A stretch of DNA of 64,000 nucleotides from Tetradesmus obliquus. Lineage: Eukaryota; Chlorophyta; Chlorophyceae; Sphaeropleales; Scenedesmaceae. Under the pieces are notes generated by a model that did no database searches, was not told where the DNA came from, and worked only from the letters and a program-made list of their open reading frames with translations. The stretch covers positions 1,479,501-1,543,500 of the forward strand of contig CP126194.1 of NCBI GenBank assembly GCA_030272155.1, given 5' to 3'. This document shows, in pieces, positions 23,901 to 35,423 of this stretch; position 1 is the stretch's first letter; every line of letters starts with the position of its first letter. The position numbers were made by a program, and so were the translations under genes.

Positions 23901-26900
23901 TCCCACAGCATCGACGCGTGCGCCACGCTGCCGTCCCCTTCTAATACAATTTGCCCGACTAGCTATCACTGCTTTATGACACGGTATACGTACTTGCTTG
24001 GCGCCTGCATGTCGACGCACCTGTGCTCGCGCCCGCCCTTGAAGAAGGTGTCCCACAGCGCCGACACGTGCGCCACGCTGCCGTCCCCTTCATTGCAATT
24101 TGCCCGACTAGCTATAACTGCTGGTGACACACTTTATGCGTCACTTGCTTGGGGCCTGCATGCGAACGCACCTGTGCTCGCGCCCGCCCTCGAAGAAGGT
24201 GTCCCACAGCGTCGACACGTGCGCCACGCTGCCGTCCTCCGCGCGCGCCTTGCGCAGCATGTCGTGGTACCACGCGCGCAGCCGGTCGCTGCGCGGCGTC
24301 TTCTGCTTGCTTGGGTGGCAGTACAGGATGTAGTCATCGCCCTGCAGCAGACACGCAGCAGCAGCCACAGGCACATCAGCAGCAGCACACAGCACTAAAG
24401 ACCTGTACACATGCCACAGCTGAAACTCCACAAGCCACATGCTACATGCCACAGTTGCTGCACCCAGGCAGCACAAGCCATCAGCAAAACACCACGACCT
24501 GGTCCTGCAGGTAACCTCCCCCACACCCACAACAGGACAAGCTGCTGCACTGCCAGATTGCCCACGACTCCGTACCTTCCTGCACCCCACTACAACAAAC
24601 CACAAACCACAAACAAAACTCACCGCGAGCGGCGGGCAGGCCCAGATGAACATCTGCTCGAAGCCCAGGCGCTTCACGTACTCCAGGTAGCCCTGCAGGA
24701 TCTGGTGGTACACGTAGGTGCGCAGGCTGACCCCGTTGTGGCTCATCACCTCGGGCCGGAAGTACTTGACGCTGTCGATGTAGGAGAGGTACACTACATT
24801 GCGGTTGGGCGGCGCGCAGTCCGCGCCGTACTCCTGCACGTACCTGTTGGGATGCAATAAACAGGTCGCCACGGCAGTTGCAGCAGTGAGTGTAAAGAGA
24901 TGTGTTTGTGGGGTGCCCGGACAAGCGCAGTTTGCACCGTACTCCTGCACGTACCTGTTGTGGTGTGATAGATATGTGGCGTGAAAGAGAGCGCAGGATC
25001 GCCATGGAAGTTGCAGCGGTGAGTGTGATGTGATGTGTGTAGGTGCCCCAGCAGCCAAACACCATGACTGCTTGATGCTGGTGCTGCTGGACTGCAGCCT
25101 GGGGGGGGGGGTGTCATTTACATAGGCAGATGACTGAAACGCGAATTCTCTCTGTGCGCGTGCGCTCACATGCAGTAGAGCGTACCACCACACAGTACAG
25201 CACAGTGTCGTGCACTGCCATGCAGCACTAAGGAGCACCATGCAGTACGCCACGCCTCAACTCACATGCAGTACAGCGCCACGTCCACGCCGTCGATCTT
25301 CTGGAACAGCACCACAATGCAGTACAGCACGCTACCATGCATCACGCTGCAGTGCCATGCACCACACTCACATGCAGTACAGCGCCACGTCCACGCCGTC
25401 GATCTTCTGGAACAGCACCACCACACGCTGCCGGTAGATGAAGGCCTCCGCGTAGCCGTCGCCCCGGAAGGCCTCGTAGAAGCGCTGCTTGACCTCGCAC
25501 TTCTTGATCACGTTGTTGATCACGCGGATGGTCAGGCCTTCTGCGGTGGCCACATCCCAGGGCGCGACGCCCTGCAGGCGCCGCCGCAGCAGCAGCAGCA
25601 GCAGCCAGGAAGGTTACATTGGCAGCGGTGTTAGGCAATGGTCAGCAGCAGCCACACGTGGCGAGCGGGACGTTAGGTGCGCGCAGAAATGCACTCTCAG
25701 CTGCTGCATGCCCTGTGGCATTTAGCATCTGACTGCACGGCAAATGCACAGACAACCACAACTGCACGCCATCCAAACCACGCCTGCAGCATCCCAGCCG
25801 TGCTGCAACCGTTGCGCAGCCGCACCTGCTGCAGCGCGCGCCGCTGCCGGTCCTCCTCCAGCTTCTGGTTCACGCGCTGCTCCAGCAGCATCGACAGGTG
25901 GTTGGGCGGCAGGTCCTTGGCCTCCAGCATCGCCTGCGGCCGCACGCGGATGCCTTCTCGCTGGCCTGTTTCCAGGCCCTGCGGCGGCAGCAGCAGCATC
26001 AGCAGTACTCAGCGCAGGCACAACCGACCGAAGATATATAAATATCTACAGCATAGAAGGCGGGCCAGACTGAAGCATGGGTTATGTGTCCTTCAGTGTA
26101 CAACTGCCACACAAAGCACTACTGCCTGGCGACAGCCATGCAGCCCCCAAAGCACCGCACGCACCAGCATGAGGCACTTGGGGCAGAGGTAGTGCACGTT
26201 CTGGTCGTTCTTGCCCTTGTTGAAGAGCCCGCAGATCTGGTGCACCCAGCTCTCGCAGGCGTCGCACTGCACCCAGCCCTCCTCGATCTCGTCGTCGTTC
26301 TTCTTCTTCTGCAGGTCCGCCTTGCGCACCCAGCCCGTCTGAAGGGACCATGCAACAGCAGCAAGGTGTCAGCACACATAGCAATGAGGTGACGTGCAAG
26401 AGCTGCTGTACACCGTCCACACCATGCCTGCAGTATGCAGCCACTGGCCCCCAAACACAGCACGCTCTGCCTCAACAGCTGCCGCTGTGTACGATGGCCC
26501 TGCTGCTGCTGACAGCACGCCGCTAGCGCGGGCCACCAAGTCTTTAAGCAACGCGCTGCTGCTGCTGCTGCTGCTGGTGGTGGTGGTGCTGGCCACTTGT
26601 CACTTCCACTGCATGCTGCCTGGCGCCGCCGCCACAGCCCACCACCCACCTGGTTGCCCTCCCAGGGGATCTTGTCCCCCTTGTGCTCCGACAAGCAGCT
26701 GTGGCACCAGAAGCCCCGGAAATCGCACCCGGGCTCCAGCAGCGTGCAGTGGTAGATCTGGCCGCGCTTGATGCGCTGCCCGCAGGTGGTGCAGTAGATG
26801 CACGGCGGCTCAAACGTGAGCTTCGTCAGCCCGCAGACCTTGCAGTCGTCGCCGGGGTTCACCGGCAGCTGCGCGGCGGTTTTGGTCTGCTGCGCTGCGG

Positions 26901-28999
26901 TCGCGATCTGCTCCAGGTGGATGCGGATCTGGCTGAGGTCGAAGCACTCCAGCAGCGAGGTGCCCGTGTTCTGCAGTAGTAGGAGTCAGTAGTAGCAGTA
27001 GCAGCAGCAAGAGGCGGACAAAGTGAAACGGAGGGGGGTTCGCCGCAGCAAAAACAACACATGACAGCCACTGCCAGATACAACAGGCCTAGCAATGAAG
27101 GTAATGTCTGCATGCAAGTAATACTGCGGCTCCAACCTCAGAAGAATCAGCCGCGCCGTTCCACGGATCCATTCAAAGAATACCAAACAGATGATCAATG
27201 AGCGCTGCACGTGCTGACCACACACCTTGGCCAGCAGCTGCTGGTTGTTGCCCTCCTGCTTCACGCGCTTGATGTGCTGCTCATCCATCCCGCCGTTGGT
27301 CATCGGCATCATGCCCTGCGGCATGCCCTGCATGCCGCCGCCTGCTGCAGGCATGCCGCCGTAGCTGCCAGCACCCTGCTGGTACTGCTGCTGCTGCTGA
27401 GGCATCGCCTGCGGCACCATACCCATCATGCCGCCTGTGCTGGGCGGCCCTACAGGCATCATGCTAGGCGGCAGCGAGCCAGCAGGCATCGCTGCAGCAG
27501 CAGCTGGGTCCAGCCCGTTCAGAGGCCGCTTCTGCCCCAGCATCTGGCTGCTGACCGCCTGCTGCTGCTGTTGCTGCTGCTGCTGCGCCTGCATCTGCTG
27601 CTGCATCGCCATGGCCTGCTGCGTCTGCTGCGACTGCTGCAGCTCGCTGCCGGCAGCCAGCGGGTTGCTGGTCATGCTGCCGGTGGGCTGCGCTGAGCCG
27701 GGCATGCTGCCTGCTGCGCCAGCCTGCGTGCGCGTGCGCCGCACATACTCTTTGACAGGAGTGCAGATGGGGCACTGAACGTTCTGCAGGACGGCAACAA
27801 CACGCAGGCGGCGACGTCCAGAGCACACCGGCATGCAGCAACGTGTCAGACAAAAGGAATGAGGCACTCAGGAAGCAACAGCATGAACCTTGTCTGATTG
27901 TGCCTGCTAGCAGCCTGTCTGAATAGTTGCACATTCTTCCCCTCAAACACCATGCCGCTCAACTGCTGCTGCAAATGCTGCACGTAGAACGCTGGCACTC
28001 TGCCATGCCCCGCCGATCAACCAAGACTGCATCCTGCCCGCACCTGGCACTTCTGGTGGTGCTTCAGCAGGTCCTTGCTGCTGGTGCAGCGCGGGTACGT
28101 GCACTTGGAGTTGTTGCAGCTGAGGATGTGCGTCCACAGCTCCTTTCCTACCCGGCAGCTGCGCCCAAACTGGCACTCGTCCTCGCCCTGCTGGCACTTG
28201 GCGCAGTGCCGCAGGAACAGCAGCCACCGCTGCTGCTTCTGAATGTACTGCTGCCTGTCCTGCAAATTCTTCTGCAGCTGCTCGCCTGACTGCTGTGGAA
28301 AGCCTGCAGGAGAAACAGCAACACAAACATGTGCACATACAGTGATCAATCGAGCGTCATAGGAACAGCAACTTGCACACAGGAAGCGAGCATCAGAGCA
28401 GCTATCGAGCAGCAACTCTTCAGTGACAAAAGTCCTGTATGCGGAGCGACGCGCCGGATGGCTGCTACTGGATCAGCCAGCCACGCACCCGGCCCCGCCT
28501 GCCCTGCGCCACCTTGGCTGACTGCTGGCAGGTCCATGAAGCCGCCGTTGGGTGAGGTGGCGCCCGGCTGCAGCGCCGCTGAGGAGCCCGGCAGCATCAT
28601 GCCGCCATTGCTGCCAGGCATCATGGCGCCTGCAGCGCCGCGCACGGACACAGACACAGAGAAAGGCGGGGTGTGCGCACAGCATGTAACAGCGAGCGAA
28701 GCGGCAAGGCGGTGGCTGCGACAGTCGATCCCAGCCCCCGGTATCACGGGGACAGACATCTCCACAAAGCGATAGGCTGTGCAGCCGCTGCATGCTGCCC
28801 GTTGCCTGCAGCCATGACGGCAGCAACATCCGCACAGTATGCATGCAGCACAGCATGCTGCACAGCCCCCGGTCATGTATGGTCAATCATATCAAGTTCC
28901 GGTCAAACCCCGCATGCACCCTTTAGTAGGACCCATGTGACTCAAAAAAATTCTCAAGCAGCCGCACCTGTGTTGTTCGCCATAGGCTGCTGCAACTGC

Positions 29000-29034
<35 letters not shown>

Positions 29035-29041
29035 AGACTGC

Positions 29042-29073
<32 letters not shown>

Positions 29074-30930
29074 CGGTTGCTGCTGCTGTTGTAGTTGTTG
29101 CTGTGGCTGCTGTTGCTGCTGCTGCAGCAACTGCTGCTGCTGGGGTTGCTGCTGTGAAGACTGCTGCTGCTGCTGCTGGCCGCCCATGCCACCCATTGGT
29201 ATCATGGTTGAGGCCCCCGTATTGCCTGCAGCGTTCATCATGCCTGTCGGCATCATGCTGCTGCCAGGCGTAGGCATCATGCCGCCACCGCCCATTGGCA
29301 CCATGCCGCTGTTGCTGCCTGGCGTAGGCATCATGCCGGTCCCCGCCATGCTGCTGCCGGGGGTGGGCATCATGCCGCTGCCTGCCATGCCGCTGCCTGG
29401 CGTAGGCATCATGCCACCACCAGCGCCAGGTGTCGGCATCATGCCGCCACCTGCCATGCTGCTGCCTGGCGTTGGCATCATGCCGCTGCCCGGCATGCTG
29501 CTGCCAGGCACTGGCATCATGCCCGCGCCTGGGTTTGGCATCATGCCGCTGCCTGCTGCGTTCTGCGGCACAAACCCGCCTGGCGCGCCGCCCGGCATCT
29601 GCACTGGCATGCTGCCGGCTCCGCCGCCTGCAGGAACATACACAACGGATGCTTCAGGAAGCAAACACAGCATAGTTCAGCCGTGCAAACAATCACGTAG
29701 AAAGCTGGCTTCAGCAAGCCAGTTCATGTGCACTGCCTGCGCATGCAGCAGTATGCTCACAACATGCAATGCAAGCAAACTGTGTGATGTCGACGCTGCT
29801 GAAACCTTCCCAATTGTGCTGCATCCCTCCTGCAAGAGCAAAACCTTGTTCCGGGCAGCACTGCCTGGCCGCCTGGCTAATCGTGCTGCACCTGCTGCAT
29901 GCGCACCTGCACCCATGCCGCCAGCGTTGTTGGTCTGCGAGCAGCAACAGCAGCACAGGGTCAGCACCGCACAAAGAGGGAGCCACCATCCTGCAAACGC
30001 TGCTTGCAAGGCTCAGCAGCTTACCGGGATCATGCTTGGACTGTGTGTTGCACCTGACCAGTTGTCCTGCTTGATCAGCACTGGCGCGCCGTTGCTCATG
30101 AGCGGCGTAGAGCCCATGGCACTGTGCCCCATCAAGCCAGGCACTGGTATCATGCCCCCTGGCTGCTGGTAGGCGCTGTTGCCCATGCCAGAGGTGCCTG
30201 CTGCGTCTACAGGGATCATCCCGTTTGGCAGAGTGGAGCCAGTGCCCGCCTGGCCCATCAGGGGCTCGGCCTTGACGCTGTACATGCCACCGCTACTTGG
30301 AATACCCGTGTTTGGCGTGGGGATCATGCCCATGCCCTGCTGCATGCCCTGCGCGCCCGGGTAGGCGCTCGGCAGCATCAACTGGTTGGAGAGCCCGTCC
30401 GGCTGCATCGTCTGCTGCTGGGGCTGCTGTTGCTGCTGCTCAAATCCCTGCAAAACATATGCTCCATTGCTCAACTGCCCCGGAGGGGCTTGAGCTGCAC
30501 TGCCCGAGCCCGCTGATGGTCTATGCACCAGGCCCCGAGCCACGAGCTGAAGTCTGCTCTCAAGGGTGGAGAAATTGCCATAGTCCTCCTGCAACAAGGA
30601 ATCAATACCATCAGCGGGCGGACTGGAGCCCCAGACTGCCCACCAATGGCTGTACTTACCTTTGTCTTGGCTTCAGAGAACAGTGCTTGCTCCAGGCGTT
30701 TGACGAAGTCAGGCAGCTTCTCGCTCCAGTTCTGCCCTCCAGTTTTCCTTTGTTGAAAAAGGGTGTATCTGAAGCACAGCAGCATGCAACCGGAATGAGC
30801 TGATGCACCCTTCTGCTGTCAGTGCTAGGGGGTGGGGTGGAGTGGGCCTAGGGCAAGACACCCACATTTGACCGTATACTTGCTGCCTGAGCTCCTGTAC
30901 ATCACTGTCACTGTGCCAAGATAAGGCCAT
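20987..30930 (-). CDS. HAC: Histone acetyltransferase of the p300/CBP (HAC) family
   Basis: About 20 exons. The N-terminal helical region (30764-30453) contains KLPDFVKRLEQALF and EDYGNFSTLESRL, typical of plant HACs. A Gln/Met/Gly/Pro-rich region follows (30453-28500). TAZ1 zinc finger spans 28305-28047 plus 27782 onward (LRHCAKCQQG, THILSCNNSKCTYPRC, NVQCPIC). A Cys-rich region and PHD finger follow (26860-26170; CKVCGL, WVQCDACESWVHQIC). The KAT11 catalytic domain runs 25977-22770 (QKIDGVDVALYCM, VVYLSYIDSVKYF, DDYILYCHP, MKEDFMVVHLQ). The ZZ finger is at 22340-22033, with AFLSLCQGNHYQFD just before it. TAZ2 is at 21721-21424 and the terminal basic exon ends at TAG, 20989. It acetylates histone H3/H4 and acts as a transcriptional co-activator in the nucleus. 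Domain order equals that of plant HAC1. Its introns carry partial exon copies. The first exon is unsettled: ATG 30930 gives a family-like ELRQQ but no in-phase GT-AG join, whereas ATG 30903 splices canonically. Confidence 0.92.
23869..24240 (-). repeat. Three tandem copies (about 150 bp) of a HAC exon 3' edge
   Basis: The donor edge of the HAC exon that reads LWDTFFEGGREHR is present at about 24172-24240 (real exon), 24021-24090 and 23871-23939. Period is 150-151 bp. Each copy keeps the donor-like CACAG|gtgcg, and the spacers share tttgcccgactagctat. The two extra copies lie downstream of the real exon in gene orientation, inside the following intron. Confidence 0.9.
24826..24965 (-). repeat. 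Duplicated HAC exon 5' edge (YVQEYGA)
   Basis: The start of the exon encoding YVQEYGADCAPP (real copy ends near 24842) is repeated at about 24925-24958, as YVQEYGANCA followed by divergence. The extra copy is upstream in gene orientation and includes the acceptor side. Spacing is about 100 bp. Confidence 0.8.
25262..25427 (-). repeat. Duplicated HAC exon 3' edge (DGVDVALYCM)
   Basis: A block of about 54 bp encoding FQKIDGVDVALYCM and its donor occurs at 25371-25425 (real) and 25262-25315 (extra copy, downstream in gene orientation). The copies are nearly identical, and the flanks are also rich in short tgcagtac repeats. Confidence 0.85.
29190..29632 (-). repeat. Protein-level tandem repeat in HAC (GMMPTPGS type)
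   Basis: Within one HAC exon, a unit of about 11-14 residues containing GMMPTPGSSMAG or a variant recurs roughly nine times, with the invariant core MMP(T/V)PG. It is followed by a poly-Gln stretch (29160-28985). The region is predicted disordered and lies between the N-terminal helices and TAZ1. Confidence 0.85.
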
Positions 30931-32287
30931 CTCCGCTAAGAAGCAGAAGATTGGACACTAGAGAGTCTACATCACCACCATGTCCTTGTCAACGCAACAG
31001 CAGCAGCAGAGAAAACCTTCGAACTGCACGAAATTGCACAATCAAAACGGTGATCACGCTGAGCACCTCCTTGCTGCTGTGCTCTGCTCGTCGAAGAAGC
31101 AAGCCCTGTTACTAACAAAATGTTGCCGTAGAGCGCTCCAAACTCCAACTTATTTGCAGCAATGTTTTTCAACGTACACTTTGAGCTGTTTTTAGAAGCT
31201 GGGTGGCGCGATTGCACAACGAGTTGTGATACTGCGTCATGCAGCGTACACCTGCTCAGGCGCCAAGGAACGCGAATCCAACGTACTTCAGTTTTTTGAA
31301 CTGTGATTTCAAGATGCTGCAAGGCCTGGCTGAATTCTGTACGTGTGCTGTACGTCGTGAGCCCTGCTGCTGTACAACATGTCAACACTCTTAGCCTGGA
31401 GACACGCGCAGCAGTTGATGCTGTGAGCCTCAAATGGTGCCAGATTGCAATCAGGTCATCTTCTGCAAACAACCAGCCAAAAGACCTGCAATGCCAACAT
31501 CATCCAGCACAAGCACCTTCAACATGAACTTCAAGCCTTGGCAGTCATCTCAGAGCAGATAGACTTCAAAGGCCAGCATTTGACCATTGATAGCGAACGT
31601 GTGATATGTGGATGGTCCAAGACCAGTACTGCACTTTGGTCAAGCTTCCTGCTCCAGGCGCCGCACCCACAAGCTTTGGGCACGAACTGACAGTGGCTTG
31701 AGGCGGCTCAAGGACCCATGTCACATGACAGTCTGACCTGCCCAAGCCACTGCTTGCCACACATTGTCACACCTGAAACACATAACACAATCAATGGGCA
31801 TTCCATGCTGCAAACGATTCAGCAGTCATCCACTCAGGTGTGCAGCACTACGGCCTGTACTGTGACGCACGTACTGTACACGTTGAACAAAACAGAATCC
31901 TCCAAGCATCCACACAAAACCCGCCGATGATGCGTATCGTGGTGCCTCATACCACGCACAGTGCACCGGCCGCACTAAACAATGCCACACGCATTGCACC
32001 ACGCAACGAACTTAATCCGACAGACAACTGCTGCAACCTGCGCCTCCCAGCATGCGTGGAAAATGCTGAGGCACCACGCCATGCAGCTACAGCCATTTTC
32101 ACAGCATGCATATCATGAGCACGCTGCATCCCTGTACAACAGATGCACATGCAGGCCCTGCGCGCCCCAGACCTCGCAAATCAAACCATAACTGCTGAGC
32201 CTAAATGCTGCGTGCTGCTGGAGTACTGCTTTGCGCCATACACATCCACCAACTGCTGCCTACAAACAAGCACTGCAGCTGCTGCCA
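30931..32287. other. Interval between HAC and CPP1
   Basis: Upstream side of HAC and downstream side of CPP1, both on the minus strand. No coding exon is supported. The first few hundred bases below 31000 may include the HAC 5' leader or a further small first exon. Composition is closer to AT/GC balance and triplet tracts are sparse. Confidence 0.4.
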
Positions 32288-34525
32288 TCACGCAAGGAAA
32301 GCTGATGCCAGCGCCAGCGCTGTGATGCCGAAGGTGGACACGAACACGCCAGGGGAGCTGAAGCTCTGCAGCAGCACAGCAGCAGCAAGCAGCACACACA
32401 GTGCTGTCAGCAGCGAGCAGGCGCTGCCGTGCCAGGTTGTGCAGTTGGACACACTGCTGGTTGCAACCGCCACGGCTGGTGCCACTACTGATTCCATGTG
32501 CGACCTTTCTGTACTCCACGCTGCTGTGCATTCAACCTAACAACGCCCGTCTGCGCTAGATGCTGTCAGTGTGCAGCAGCGACAGCGCACACAATAATGC
32601 TTTCAGGGTGTGCGCCAACTGCCATGCCATGCTTTCGGCCGCTGCTGCTGCTGCTGCTGCACGCCGCTGCTGCTGCTGCACGCCGCTGCAGCACTCACCC
32701 CAAGCGGCACGATGTCCACCCGCAGCCAAGCATTCAGCGCAGCACCCAGCATGATGCCCACAACCAGCGAAGCAGCGGACAGCCCAATCGAGCGGCCTGC
32801 AATACACAGCAGTAACAGTAACAGCACACAGCGTGAGCAGGTGTGTGAGCAGGCCTGCATTGACGCCTGCATTGACGTCTTAGCTTCAGGTCAAACTGCC
32901 TTTTGCATCTACCTCAAATCTCACGACCCCCTCGCAGGCTTCCACAGCCTATCACCAACGGTGTCATCTTTATGAGAAAATATTATTTTGTTTTCAGGCA
33001 GCAGCTCACTCAGTGGCAGCTTCTTGTACTCCCGGAAGCCGTACACAGCAAACGCCAGCGCAGCTGCCAGCTGCAGCCCAGCCGTGTCTGCCGCCTGAGC
33101 ATCAGGCGTCTCTAGCACAGCCTGCAGCAGCAGCAGCAGCAGCACCACACAGCACATGGTCAGGATCACAACACATATATACCTCCCCCTGTCATGTAGT
33201 CTACGCGTTTCCCAGCAGCTGATTCACCTGCAGTGCACCTGCATTACGCCTGCAATGCTTGACAGGTGATGCGCAACTGCTAGTCCCAGGCTTGACTCAA
33301 CCCTGCAACACCTGATGCCTGCCACAGAGCTGCTGCTGCAGACCCACCACCTCATCAACAAGGTACCGATCACCAATCAAACCATAGCATTGATCCAACA
33401 TCCTGTTCATCCAGCGTCGGTTCTCTGCTTACAATGAAAGCTCGTGTAAACTGTATGTCTATAGCTGCAGGCCTACCTGTATGAGCGCCCACGCGCCCAG
33501 CCCGGCAAACACTGCTGCCTGGCCAGCAGCCACGTTCTGCTTGGGAGCTGCCACTGACACGCCGCCAGGCAGCTTCTGCAGCAGGCTGGGCTGCGCTGCT
33601 GAACCCCTCTACAGGCAGCAGCAGCAGCAGCGGCGGCGGCGGCAGCAGCAGCAGCAAGGAAAGGTGGGTGTAAGCATATATTGGATAAGGATTCACAGGC
33701 GGAATGTCAGTGCAGCAGATAGCATGCCGCATGCTGCTGGCTCAACATACAGGGTGAAGAGCCGACACAGGGCGCTGACAGCTGCACGCCGTGTGCAATC
33801 GGGTTGCATTGTGTTGCGTCGTCAAGCGCATGCTGCAAGCATAGCGCAACACGCAGCTACACCACCACATGACAAGCCGTATGGTGCATTGCTGAAAACC
33901 TGCGTCAGGCCACTGCATAGCAGCAGCTATGGAACCGACGCCCATACTGGTTGCTGCTGCCTGATCATCGCTGGGGGGGCTCACCGAGCTAGACCTCTTT
34001 CGTGTGGGCACGTCAGCAAAGCGCACACTGGTGGGCACCTCAATGTCGCCAGTGATGCGCTTCTTCATGCTTTGCATGAACAGCACATCATATGCTGTCT
34101 CAATCTGCAGATGCATAAGAAACGCCGGCCGCTTGCTCAGCTGCTGGGGTGAAAATGCACGCCTGTGCTGCGCCAGAGTGAGCCATGTGACGCGTTGGTG
34201 ACCCTGCTGTCCACACACCACAGCAGCAGCATACCTCCATCATCTTCTCCTGATTGCTCTGGCTAGCAGCCAGCTGCTTGTTCTTGGCGTTGACGATCTG
34301 ATCAAAGGAGCTTGGCCCGCTGAGGCCGAGCACTTTCAAGGCATCCTCGTAGCTCATCTGCTGCACAGGTGGCACTGCCTCTGAGTCCCCACTTGCCCTA
34401 GCTAGTGTGCCTGCGCCGCGACATTGCCTATACAATGGTTTGCATGTTTGCAGGGCGCGAAGAGGAGCAGCGCAGGATCTGCTGCACCGAGCTGAGGATG
34501 TGTGGGAGCTCAGACTGGAGCGCAT
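32288..34525 (-). CDS. CPP1: CPP1-like chloroplast J-like chaperone (chaperone-like protein of POR1)
   Basis: Six exons in phase: 34525-34235, 34104-33985, 33608-33477, 33121-33010, 32796-32699, 32365-32288. The product is 276 aa, the start is the ATG at 34525 and the stop is TGA. Residues 1-50 are Ser/Arg/Ala-rich, as expected of a plastid transit peptide. The J-like region follows: MSYEDALKVLGL, FDQIVNAKNKQLA, IETAYDVLFMQSMKKR and SVRFADVP. The C-terminal half has several hydrophobic segments (QAAVFAGLGAWALIQ, GLQLAAALAFAVYGF, SLVVGIMLGAALNAW, FGITALALASAFLA). Family members are thylakoid or envelope membrane proteins that stabilise protochlorophyllide oxidoreductase and lack the HPD motif of true J proteins. 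None is seen here. The head-to-head position with the Sec23-like gene suggests a shared promoter region. Confidence 0.9.
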
Positions 34526-35423
34526 GGTGTATCTGGCGGGTGCTTAAAGACGTCAATGACGTTGAAGAAAACGGTACAGGTTTAAACGTCGGCTCAGCGA
34601 AGGACAGCAGGGAGTTCAAGGTGCGAGCACAGGAACTAGCGTGCTTCCAGCACCAACGGTTTGTTCAAAACGATCTAGGTTATGTGCTAAAACCATGTCA
34701 TCAGCGTGGGCTGCAGCAGTAAGTGGCACGGGGCAAGGGTTGTGGTTGGTTATGTCACAAGAGCTTCACTGGGCTTGGCTCACCAGAACACGGAAAGCTA
34801 TGCACAACGTCCTGCAAGTCTTTGCTTGAGATACCAGACGACGCTTGCTGGCAGCTCTCACTACCAGATCACATGACAGTTGCTGCCAAACTTACAGCAT
34901 CTGCATGCATCAACAAGGCACAGCATCAACAACCTGGCCTGATGGTTTCTAAAGCCTATATTGAGTAAACCTGAGTATCTGTCATTAACTCAGTGCTCGC
35001 AGCAGGCAGCAAAGGCAGCTTTGCAGGAGAGTAGTTCAGGATGGCAGCAGATGGTTCTGTCTGTTGCACAACATCAGTTGCCATAGGTAAGCAACTACAG
35101 CAGGATGTTGACGTTTATGCATCTGCATGAGTCAAAAGCTTCAGGATGCTTCCATGTACTCAAAGCAGCGCTGCATCAGCCACATGCAACCCTGCTGATT
35201 GCTGCCACCTGTCCCAGCAGTGTACAAGCACCTTCAGCCACTTGCGACGTGTCCGCCTGAAACTGCTACAGCACAAACAGCTACCAGACACTGCTTCAGG
35301 TTGACACGCACCTGCACATGGTGCAGAGTTGGTGTGCTTACATCCGCCTGCACTCAGTGACTGTAGCCTGCTCTCACATCCCCTCAACACCACATGCTGC
35401 TTGCTCCATATGCTGCCCTGCAG
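34526..35423. promoter_or_regulatory. Divergent intergenic region, CPP1 / Sec23-like
   Basis: About 0.9 kb separates the CPP1 start codon (minus) from the first secure exon of the Sec23-like gene (plus). It must contain the CPP1 promoter and the 5' part of the Sec23-like gene. The zinc-finger exon expected for that family was looked for here (paired C-x-x-C with W-x-C) and not found. No TATA or other element could be assigned. Confidence 0.4.

Noticed and set aside
27211..27696. Plus-strand His/Leu-rich open frame
   Set aside because: It is antisense to the HAC CPIC and poly-Gln exon, which has conserved zinc ligands on the minus strand.
34405..34722. Plus-strand frame overlapping the CPP1 start
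   Set aside because: It is antisense to the CPP1 transit-peptide exon, has no recognisable motif and does not supply the Sec23 zinc finger.
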